Part shown: positions 8,275-16,222 of the stretch, one piece after another
How the letters are laid out: the number at the start of each line of letters is the position of its first letter
Numbering within the stretch: the stretch's first letter is position 1
Assembly (NCBI RefSeq): GCF_041365695.1
Contig: NZ_JBGFSJ010000001.1
Location: forward strand, 186,001-250,000
Direction: 5' to 3'
Source: Rhodosalinus sp041365695
GTDB taxonomy: Bacteria > Pseudomonadota > Alphaproteobacteria > Rhodobacterales > Rhodobacteraceae
DNA: 64,000 bases
The notes under the pieces: generated by a model
The model's database searches: none
What the model saw: the letters and a program-made list of their open reading frames with translations, nothing else
What the model was told of the DNA's origin: nothing
Position numbers and translations under genes: made by a program

Positions 8275-8332
8275 CCCGTGGCGATTTGTTCACCGGATTG
8301 CGGGCCACGCGAAAGATACCGCTAAAGAGGTC
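8275..8332 (+). promoter_or_regulatory. SAM-II riboswitch (metA motif) in the metZ leader
   Basis: The conserved SAM-II parts occur in order. P1 is CGTGGC (8277-8282) with GCCACG (8304-8309). The invariant GATTTG (8283-8288) is followed by ACCGGATTGC in the loop. The 3' tail 'CCGCTAAAG' (8319-8327) supplies CCGC, which pairs with GCGG of the loop (8300-8303) to make the pseudoknot. SAM-II aptamers in alphaproteobacteria sit before methionine genes and shut them down when S-adenosylmethionine is plentiful. Confidence 0.9.
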
Positions 8333-8343
8333 AGGACGAAGGG

Positions 8344-8378
8344 GCCCCCGTTCGCTTGACCGCGCGTGGGGGCTTTTT
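8344..8378 (+). terminator. Intrinsic terminator/attenuator between riboswitch and metZ
   Basis: GCCCCCGTTCGC (8344-8355) pairs with GCGCGTGGGGGC (8362-8373), with two wobbles and one mismatch, and TTTTT follows (8374-8378). It lies inside the leader, 30 nt before the coding start, so it most likely acts as the riboswitch's expression platform. Confidence 0.75.
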
Positions 8379-8408
8379 CGTCCGGGCGAGCCCCGGGGGA
8401 GGTGCAGG

Positions 8409-9590
8409 ATGTCGGAGGGCTGGAAGCCGCGCACGCGGCTGGTGCATGGCGGCGCGCGGCGCTCGCAATACGGGGAGGTGAGCGAGGCGCTCTTCCTCAC
8501 CCAGGGTTTCGCCTACGACAGTGCCGAGGCCGCCGAGGCGCGGTTCCGCGCCGCCGGCCCCGACGAGTTCATCTACGCCCGCTACGGCAATCCGACGGTG
8601 GCGATGTTCGAGGATCGCATCGCGGGCCTCGAGAGAACCGAGGACGCCTTCGCGACCGCGAGCGGCATGGCGGCGGTGTCGGGCGCGCTCATGTCGATGC
8701 TGCGGGCGGGCGATCATGTCGTGGCCGCCCGCGCGCTCTTCGGTTCCTGCCTTTACGTGCTGGAGGAGGTGCTCGCCCGCTACGGGGTCGAGGTGAGCTT
8801 CGTGGACGGCACCGACCTCGATCAGTGGCGCGCGGCGCTGCGCCCCGGCACGCGCGCGGCGTTCTTCGAATCCGTCTCTAACCCCACGCTGGACGTCATC
8901 GACATCGCCGCCGTTTCGGACATCGCCCATGTCGCCGGCGCGACGGTCGTCGTGGACAACGTCTTCGCCACCCCCGTCCATTCGCGGGCCGCGCTGCAGG
9001 GCGCGGACGTGGTGATCTATTCCGCCACGAAGCACATCGACGGGCAGGGCCGGGTGCTTGGCGGCGTCATCCTCGGAACGCGGGAGTTCATCCGCGGGAC
9101 CGTGGAGCCCTACATGAAGCATACGGGCGGTGCGCTTTCGCCCTTCAACGCCTGGGTTCTCCTGAAGGGCCTGGAAACCATGGATCTGCGGGTGCGGGCG
9201 CAGACCGAGACGGCCGCGCGGCTGGCCGCGGCGCTGGAGGGTCACCCGAAGCTGTCGCGCGTCCTCTATCCCGGCCTCGTCTCGCATCCGCAGCACGCGC
9301 TGGCGCAGCGGCAGATGGGCGCAGGGGGCACGATGCTCGCGCTGGAGCTCGCCGGCGGGCAGGAGGCGGCGTTCCGCTTCCTCAATGCCCTCGATCTTGT
9401 CGTCATCTCGAACAATCTGGGCGATGCGAAGTCGATCGTCACCCATCCTGCCACGACGACCCATCAGCGCCTGCCCGAGGCGCAGAAGGCCGTGCTGGGG
9501 ATCACGCCGGGGCTCGTGCGGCTCTCTTGCGGGCTCGAGGACGGCGACGATCTGCTGGCCGATCTGACCCGCGCGCTCGACGCGGCATGA
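8409..9590 (+). CDS. metZ: O-succinylhomoserine sulfhydrylase
   Basis: 393 residues, a fold-type I PLP enzyme of the Cys/Met metabolism family. It makes homocysteine from O-succinylhomoserine (or the O-acetyl ester) and sulfide in methionine synthesis. Visible marks are RLVHGGARRSQYGEVSEALF at the N terminus, 'YARYGNPT', 'ATASGMAAVSGALM', the PLP lysine K208 in 'SATKHIDGQGRVLGG', and 'ITPGLVRLSCGLED' near the end. A GGGGAGG ribosome site lies 6 nt before the ATG. An upstream SAM-II aptamer with a terminator makes repression by SAM very likely. MetY-type sulfhydrylases are related, but the 'FAYDSAEAAEARF' context and leader favour MetZ. Confidence 0.93.
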   Translation: MSEGWKPRTRLVHGGARRSQYGEVSEALFLTQGFAYDSAEAAEARFRAAGPDEFIYARYGNPTVAMFEDRIAGLERTEDAFATASGMAAVSGALMSMLRAGDHVVAARALFGSCLYVLEEVLARYGVEVSFVDGTDLDQWRAALRPGTRAAFFESVSNPTLDVIDIAAVSDIAHVAGATVVVDNVFATPVHSRAALQGADVVIYSATKHIDGQGRVLGGVILGTREFIRGTVEPYMKHTGGALSPFNAWVLLKGLETMDLRVRAQTETAARLAAALEGHPKLSRVLYPGLVSHPQHALAQRQMGAGGTMLALELAGGQEAAFRFLNALDLVVISNNLGDAKSIVTHPATTTHQRLPEAQKAVLGITPGLVRLSCGLEDGDDLLADLTRALDAA

Positions 9591-9712
9591 GCGGTCCGGG
9601 GGCGGCGTGAGCGCCGGGCGCGGGCCGGAAAATGCCGCGTCGCCGTTGGATTTCCGCCCGCGCCCGTCCTATGTCTTCAGCCGATAGAGGATCTGCCGAA
9701 GGGGCGAGCCCG

Positions 9713-10807
<1,095 letters not shown>

Positions 10808-10814
10808 CGCGCGC

Positions 10815-11183
10815 TCAGCCGCGGTGCCGGCTCATCCACCAGGTGATGCCGCCAACGCGGACGCCGGCGCGGCTGTCGCCCTCGGCCGTGTCCTGCGGCG
10901 GTTGCACCTCCTCGGCCCCTGCGGCGAGCGCGGTGCGGTGCGCGGCGGCCGGGTCGGCGACCCAGACATGCACATGCGCCTCGGGCCCGTCCGGGGCCTG
11001 GCCGATCATCACCGTGCCGTCGTCGAGGCGCAGCGTCATGTGTCTGATCCCGCCGCCTTCGTGGCGGTGCGCCTCCAGCACCTCCGCGCCGAACACGGCC
11101 TTCAGGAAGTCGGCCTGCGCCGCCGCATCGGAGACGATGAGGTAGGGGGCCACACTCGTCTGCCCCTCGGGTTTCCAGTCCAT
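10815..11183 (-). CDS. VOC-family (glyoxalase/bleomycin-resistance fold) protein
   Basis: 122 residues from ATG at 11181-11183 with a GGAGG site upstream. 'VAPYLIVSDAAAQADFLKAVFGAEVLEAHR' (read in parts) is the usual betabetabetaalpha opening of a PhnB-like VOC module. 'RHMTLRLDDGTVMIGQAP' and 'HVHVWVADPAAAHRTALAAGAE' make the second module. A single small VOC protein of this kind works as a dimer and may bind or isomerise a small molecule; the substrate is unknown. Convergent with folE2 and divergent from trkH, so it is transcribed alone. Confidence 0.85.
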   Translation of the reverse strand: MDWKPEGQTSVAPYLIVSDAAAQADFLKAVFGAEVLEAHRHEGGGIRHMTLRLDDGTVMIGQAPDGPEAHVHVWVADPAAAHRTALAAGAEEVQPPQDTAEGDSRAGVRVGGITWWMSRHRG

Positions 11184-11279
11184 CGCGTGCCCTCCACGGT
11201 CCGAGCGTCTCACGAAGACGCGGTGCAGGGCAAGGCGCGCGCTTGACAGCCGCGCGACGGCCCGCCAACGCTCCGCCTC

Positions 11280-12728
11280 ATGTTCGATCTGCGCCCGGTT
11301 GGATACGTCATCGGCCTGCTCGTCGCCGTGCTCGGCGCGGCGATGCTTCTGCCGATGCTGGTGGACATCGCCGAGGGGCGCGGCCACTGGCCCGTCTTCG
11401 CCCAGAGCGCCTTCGTCACCGGGCTTTCGGGCGGGCTCATCGCGCTGGGCTGCGCCAACGGCGCGCAGGAGCGGCTCTCGATCCAGCAGACCTTCCTTCT
11501 GACCACGGGCGTGTGGCTGGCCTTGCCGGTCTTCGGCGCGATCCCCTTCGTCCTGGGCGCCACGGAGGCGCGTGTGGTGGACGCCTTCTTCGAGGCCATG
11601 TCGGGGCTTACCACGACGGGCTCGACCGTGTTCTCGGGCCTCGACGGGATGCCCAAGGGCCTGTTGCTGTGGCGCGGCATCCTGCAATGGCTGGGCGGCA
11701 TCGGCATCATCGTCGTCGCCATGGTCTTCCTGCCCGAGCTTCGGGTGGGCGGAATGCAGATCTTCCGCGCCGAGGCGTTCGACACGATGGGCAAGATCCT
11801 TCCCCGTGCCACCGAGATCGCGATGCGCATCTCGACGATCTACCTCGCGCTGACCCTGGTTTGCGCGCTCGCCTACATCGCGAGCGGGCTGAGCGCCTTC
11901 GATGCGACCGTTCATGCCATGACCACGATCGCCACGGGGGGCTTCGCCAACTACGATTCGAGTTTCGCCGCGTTCGGCGCGTCGACGCAGTATGTCGCGG
12001 TGATCTTCATGCTGCTCGCCGCGTTGCCGTTCGTGCGCTTCGTGCAGTTGACGGCCGGAACCGCGCGGCCGCTCCTTCAGGACAGCCAGGTGCACGCATT
12101 CCTCGCCGTCGCGGCGGGCGTCGCGGCGATCCTCGCGTTCGGTCAGGCCCTCGCGGCGGGCAGCCTCTCCGAAGCAACGATCCGTGCCTCGCTGTTCAAC
12201 GGCGTGTCGCTCCTGACCGGCACGGGATACGCCTCGGCGAACTACATGATCTGGGGAAGCTTCGCGGTGGCGGTGCTGTTCTTCACGGGTCTCGTCGGGG
12301 GCTGCGCGGGATCGACCTCCTGTTCGATCAAGGTGTTCCGCTACCAGCTTCTTTTCGCCTCGATCCGGTCGCAGCTCGCGCGCATCCACGCGCCCCATGG
12401 CATGTTCACCCCGCGCTACGACGGCCGGCCGGTGGGCGAGGACGTGATCGGTTCGGTGATCGCCTTCTTCGTCTTCTTCATCGTGACCCTCGGGCTGCTT
12501 TCCGTCGCGCTGGGGATGACAGGTCTCGACATCACCACCTCGGTCTCGGGCGCGGCGGCGGCGCTGGCCAATATCGGCCCCGGCCTCGGAGACGAGATCG
12601 GCCCGGCCGGGAACTTCGCGGGGCTCAACGACGTGGCGAAATGGCTGCTGGCCTTCGCGATGCTGATCGGGCGGCTGGAACTGCTGGCCGTCTACGCGAT
12701 CCTGACCGTGGGCTTCTGGCGCGCCTGA
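11280..12728 (+). CDS. trkH: Trk-type potassium uptake protein TrkH
   Basis: 482 residues, integral membrane protein with four membrane-pore-membrane units. The four selectivity-loop glycines can be found in order: 'MSGLTTTGSTVFSG', 'MTTIATGGFANYD', 'GVSLLTGTGYASANY' and 'ALANIGPGLGDEIGPAGNF'. 'LLWRGILQWLGGIGIIV' is the conserved TrkH/TrkG helix. TrkH forms the K+ channel pore of the Trk system and needs the NAD/ATP-binding TrkA, which is not in this window. The end 'WLLAFAMLIGRLELLAVYAIL' is the family's C-terminal signature. Good confidence for family; TrkH and TrkG cannot be separated. Confidence 0.95.
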   Translation: MFDLRPVGYVIGLLVAVLGAAMLLPMLVDIAEGRGHWPVFAQSAFVTGLSGGLIALGCANGAQERLSIQQTFLLTTGVWLALPVFGAIPFVLGATEARVVDAFFEAMSGLTTTGSTVFSGLDGMPKGLLLWRGILQWLGGIGIIVVAMVFLPELRVGGMQIFRAEAFDTMGKILPRATEIAMRISTIYLALTLVCALAYIASGLSAFDATVHAMTTIATGGFANYDSSFAAFGASTQYVAVIFMLLAALPFVRFVQLTAGTARPLLQDSQVHAFLAVAAGVAAILAFGQALAAGSLSEATIRASLFNGVSLLTGTGYASANYMIWGSFAVAVLFFTGLVGGCAGSTSCSIKVFRYQLLFASIRSQLARIHAPHGMFTPRYDGRPVGEDVIGSVIAFFVFFIVTLGLLSVALGMTGLDITTSVSGAAAALANIGPGLGDEIGPAGNFAGLNDVAKWLLAFAMLIGRLELLAVYAILTVGFWRA

Positions 12729-12750
12729 GGGCGCGCGCGCCGGCCGGCGG

Positions 12751-14496
12751 TCACTCCCAGCAGCTCACCAGCACGGTCATGTCCATCGCGCGCCGCGTCA
12801 GGTCCTCGGGCGCGATCGCCGCCGCCGGCTGCGCCGTGCGCGCCGGGACGCCCGCCGCCTCGATCAGGGGACGCAGGGCGTCCGACCTGGCGGCGAAGCG
12901 GACGTCGCCGGGCAGCTGCCGGTCGCCCTCGGCCCGGGGCAGCAGGAGGCCCATCACCGCGCCGGTCTCGTCGAAGACAGGCCCGCCCGCGTCGCCCGGC
13001 AGCGCGTCGAGGTCGAGGCGCTTGATCTCCGTCTCGCCCTGAAGCCCGTTCAGCGCCGCGAGCCGGCCGAAGGTCAGCGTGGGCGCGGTGAGTTGGCCGC
13101 CGAAGGAGTAGCCCGAGACCGCAACCTCGGAGCGCAGGCGCGCCGACCCGTCGGAGAAGGCCGCGACCTCGGCGGGGGCGAGCGCGGAGACAGGCCGCAG
13201 CACCGCCACGCCGAGCGCCTCGTCGAGCGTGACCACCCGCGCGTCGAACTCGCCCTCCAGCGTGATCCGGCCGCAGCCCCGAACGGCCTCGGCGGTGGTG
13301 AGCACCGTGCCGCGATCGTCGATGTAGAAGCCCGAGCGCGAGAGCCTCGGCACCCGCACCGCGAGCCCCGAGACAAGGTCCACGGCCTGCGCGTCGTCGC
13401 TGCCCGCGCTGGGCGGCAGAACGCCGGCGAGGCGGGTGAAGCTTTCGCGCATCTCCTCGAGCAGGCGCGCGCGGCGCGTCTCGTCGTCCGCCGGCCAGAC
13501 CAGGGTGAAACCCTTGATCCGTCCGCCCTCGAGCGATGCCTCCGTGTAGGAGACGATCCCGGCGTTCCGGCCTTCGAGCGTGAAGCGGTCGCCCGTCCGC
13601 GTGCGCGGCCCTTCGGGCGGCACGATTTCCAGCGTCTGCATGATGTCGAAGAGCCCCGCGAGCGTGTCGCGGTCGCCGGCCTGGCTGATCAGCAGGACGC
13701 GCGCGTCCTGCACCTCTCCTGTCGCTTCGTAGTGGGCGAACGGGTATTCATGGCGGTCGAAGGTGACCGCGGCCGTGGGCATCAGCATCTCGATCCCCGC
13801 CGTGGCGTCGGCCACGCTTGCAAGGCCCAGCTCCTCGAAGATCGCGTTGTACTGGCCCAGCAGCGCGGCGCGCTGGCGGGTCGTCAGGATGCCCGTGACC
13901 TCGTGGCCGTTGGCCGCCTGCCAGTCGGCCATGGCGCCGCGCGTGCCGCGCCCGAAGGCGGCGTCGATCGCACCGCCGTAGAATCCCGCCCAGCGCAACG
14001 CCTCCTGCAGTTCCGCGCGCTCCCGGCGGGTGAGCGCGGCCTCGCTCCGGCGTGCCTCGGCCGGGGTTTCCCCGGCGGGCTCCGGCTCCGGCAAGGGCGC
14101 GGGCGCTTCAAGGGTGCCCACCCCGTCCGCGCGGGGCAGGGCGGTGGCGGGGGGGTCGCGTTGGATCGCGCCCACGGGCCAGAAGCGCTGCCCGTAATCG
14201 GAGCTTCGCGCGATATAGCTGTCGCCGGGGATCAGCCCCGCGTTGCGATAGCGGAAGAGAAGCGTGGAGGCGTCGTCGCGCGGGTAGGGGCCGAGCGTGA
14301 CCGCGTACCATCCCGCGCCGAGCGCGAAGCCATTCACGTCGGGCAGGCGCGCGGCGTAGGCCCGCGCGCGGGTCTGCGCCTCCTGGAGGCTGGGCAGCGC
14401 CTCCACCTGCACGAAGACCCTCTCGGCCTGCTGCGCGGCGGCGGGCCGCAGAAGTCCGATCACGACGAGCGAGAAAACGACGAATACCCTGACCAT
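12751..14496 (-). CDS. Peptidoglycan-binding protein with catalytically dead trypsin-like domain
   Basis: 581 residues from ATG at 14494-14496, which opens a signal peptide (1-22). Residues ~27-108 look like a SPOR-type region (VFVQVEALPSLQEAQTRARA, GWYAVTLGPY). Residues ~155-212 are a PG_binding_1 domain (LQEALRWAGFYGGAIDAAFG, RGAMADWQ). Residues ~370-560 have the S1/HtrA protease fold, but all three catalytic positions appear changed. The 'TNAHVV' histidine is E403 in TAEAV, the 'DLAVL' aspartate is G429 in GVAVLR, and the 'GNSGGP' serine is A503 in GDAGGP. It is likely a periplasmic binding or scaffold protein rather than an enzyme. It is transcribed away from glyQ. Confidence 0.82.
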   Translation of the reverse strand: MVRVFVVFSLVVIGLLRPAAAQQAERVFVQVEALPSLQEAQTRARAYAARLPDVNGFALGAGWYAVTLGPYPRDDASTLLFRYRNAGLIPGDSYIARSSDYGQRFWPVGAIQRDPPATALPRADGVGTLEAPAPLPEPEPAGETPAEARRSEAALTRRERAELQEALRWAGFYGGAIDAAFGRGTRGAMADWQAANGHEVTGILTTRQRAALLGQYNAIFEELGLASVADATAGIEMLMPTAAVTFDRHEYPFAHYEATGEVQDARVLLISQAGDRDTLAGLFDIMQTLEIVPPEGPRTRTGDRFTLEGRNAGIVSYTEASLEGGRIKGFTLVWPADDETRRARLLEEMRESFTRLAGVLPPSAGSDDAQAVDLVSGLAVRVPRLSRSGFYIDDRGTVLTTAEAVRGCGRITLEGEFDARVVTLDEALGVAVLRPVSALAPAEVAAFSDGSARLRSEVAVSGYSFGGQLTAPTLTFGRLAALNGLQGETEIKRLDLDALPGDAGGPVFDETGAVMGLLLPRAEGDRQLPGDVRFAARSDALRPLIEAAGVPARTAQPAAAIAPEDLTRRAMDMTVLVSCWE

Positions 14497-14656
14497 TACT
14501 GCTCTTTTCCGTTGGCTTGCCTGCGATGGAGAGTTTACCGCAACACGAGGCGGTTGCGAGCGGGAATTTCCCGGGCCGGGGCGCGTTTCGCGGGCGCGAT
14601 TGACCGCGATGCCGCACCGGCATAGGTAAGGCGCGTTCCCGAGGCGCGAGGCAGGC

Positions 14657-15598
14657 ATGGCAGAGGCAACGACGAAGCCGCGCAGCTTCCAGGAGGTGCT
14701 CCTGCGGCTGCAGATCTACTGGGCCGAGAAGGGCTGCGCCGTGCTTCAGCCCTACGACATGGAGGTGGGCGCGGGCACCTTCCACCCCGCGACCACGCTG
14801 CGCGCGCTGGGGCCCAAACCGTGGGCCGCGGCCTATGTCCAGCCCTCGCGCCGGCCCACCGACGGGCGCTACGGCGAGAACCCGAACCGGTTGCAGCACT
14901 ATTACCAGTTCCAGGTGCTCATCAAGCCGTCGCCGCCCGACCTTCAGGAGCTCTACCTCGGCTCGCTCGCCGCCATCGGCATCGACATGGAGCTTCACGA
15001 CATCCGCTTCGTCGAGGACGACTGGGAAAGCCCGACGCTGGGCGCCTGGGGGCTGGGCTGGGAGGTCTGGTGCGACGGGATGGAGGTGAGCCAGTTCACC
15101 TATTTCCAGCAGGTGGGCGGGCATGACTGCCACCCCGTCTCGGGCGAACTCACCTACGGGCTGGAGCGGCTGGCGATGTATGTGCTCGGCATCGATCACG
15201 TCATGGAGATGCCCTACAACGCCCCCGACGCGACCTTCCCGCTCAGCTACGGCGACGTGTTCCGCCAGACCGAGCAGGAATACAGCCGCTTCAACTTCGA
15301 CGTGGCCGAGACGGAGATGCTGCTGCGCCATTTCGAGGACGCCGAGACCGAATGCGAGGCGATCCTCGCCCATCCGCAGGAGGATCCGAAAACCGGCAGG
15401 CGGATCGTCATGGCGCATCCCGCCTACGATCAGTGCATCAAGGCGAGCCACATCTTCAACCTGCTGGACGCGCGCGGCGTGATCTCGCCCACGGAGCGGC
15501 AGGCCTACATCGCGCGGGTGCGCGCGCTGGCGAAGAAATGCGCCGACGCCTTCGTCGCAAGCCCCGCCGGCGGCTGGAGCGCGCCCGATGCCGCGTAA
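14657..15598 (+). CDS. glyQ: Glycyl-tRNA synthetase alpha subunit
   Basis: 313 residues. Family marks are 'SFQEVLLRLQIYWAEKGCA', 'MEVGAGTFHPATTLRALGP', AAYVQPSRRPTDGRYGENPN, 'RLQHYYQFQVLIKPSP', 'DDWESPTLGAWGLGWEVW' and 'TYFQQVGGHDCHPVSGELTYGLERLAMY' (read in parts). These are the class II motifs of the alpha2beta2 bacterial enzyme that charges tRNA-Gly; the alpha subunit carries the aminoacylation core. The beta subunit gene glyS follows after one small membrane-protein gene, and the three are probably one operon. The ribosome site 'GAGGCGCGAGGC' lies just upstream of the ATG. Confidence 0.97.
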   Translation: MAEATTKPRSFQEVLLRLQIYWAEKGCAVLQPYDMEVGAGTFHPATTLRALGPKPWAAAYVQPSRRPTDGRYGENPNRLQHYYQFQVLIKPSPPDLQELYLGSLAAIGIDMELHDIRFVEDDWESPTLGAWGLGWEVWCDGMEVSQFTYFQQVGGHDCHPVSGELTYGLERLAMYVLGIDHVMEMPYNAPDATFPLSYGDVFRQTEQEYSRFNFDVAETEMLLRHFEDAETECEAILAHPQEDPKTGRRIVMAHPAYDQCIKASHIFNLLDARGVISPTERQAYIARVRALAKKCADAFVASPAGGWSAPDAA

Positions 15599-15691
15599 CC
15601 CCGGGCGGTCACACGGACGGTCCGCTTGCATGGCGCATCCGTCACGCCGTTGCGCCACGGCCGCGTTGTCCTGCCACAGGGAGGTGACCCG

Positions 15692-16222
15692 GTGACCGGG
15701 AAGCTCGTCAGCCTGCTGATCCTCGCAAGCGGCCTGATCGGGGGCGCGGCGCTCTGGTATCTCCAGATTCACGCCTTCTACGACGAGGTGCCGCCCTCGG
15801 GACCGGAGGACGTGCGCCTGACTGCCCGGGCAAGCGGCGCGCCAGAGCCCGTGGCCCACGGCGATTTCCGCGCCATCGACTCCGACAGCTCGCCGATCCG
15901 CTACCGCGCCTGCTTCACCGTCTCGACGCCGCGCGCGGACCTCGCGGAGACCTACGTCACGATCGAGGACGCCGTGCCGCTCGTCGCCCCGGGCTGGTTC
16001 GACTGCTTCGACGCGGGCGCCGTGGGCGCGGCGCTCGAGAATGGCAGCGCCACGGCCTTCCTCGGGGTGGAGAACATCGAATACGGCGTGGATCGCGTGG
16101 TGGCCATCTTCGAGGACGGTCGCGGCGTCGCGTGGCACCGACTGAACCGCTGCGGCGAGGAGGTCTTCGACGGCAAGCCCGCCCCCGAAGGCTGCCCGCC
16201 CCCACCGCAAGGCGAGACCTGA
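15692..16222 (+). CDS. DUF6446-type small membrane-anchored protein
   Basis: 176 residues from a GTG at 15692 with AGGGAGGTG 6 nt upstream; there is no good ATG. One membrane segment spans residues ~5-24 (LVSLLILASGLIGGAALWYL). The rest is an exported domain with three Cys (YRACFTVST, WFDCFDAGA, LNRCGEEVFDG) and conserved 'ENIEYGVDRVVAIFEDGRG'. I recall this as DUF6446, found between glyQ and glyS in Rhodobacteraceae; no function is known. Its stop overlaps the glyS start (TGATG, one shared base), so translation of glyS is likely coupled to it. Confidence 0.85.
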   Translation: MTGKLVSLLILASGLIGGAALWYLQIHAFYDEVPPSGPEDVRLTARASGAPEPVAHGDFRAIDSDSSPIRYRACFTVSTPRADLAETYVTIEDAVPLVAPGWFDCFDAGAVGAALENGSATAFLGVENIEYGVDRVVAIFEDGRGVAWHRLNRCGEEVFDGKPAPEGCPPPPQGET

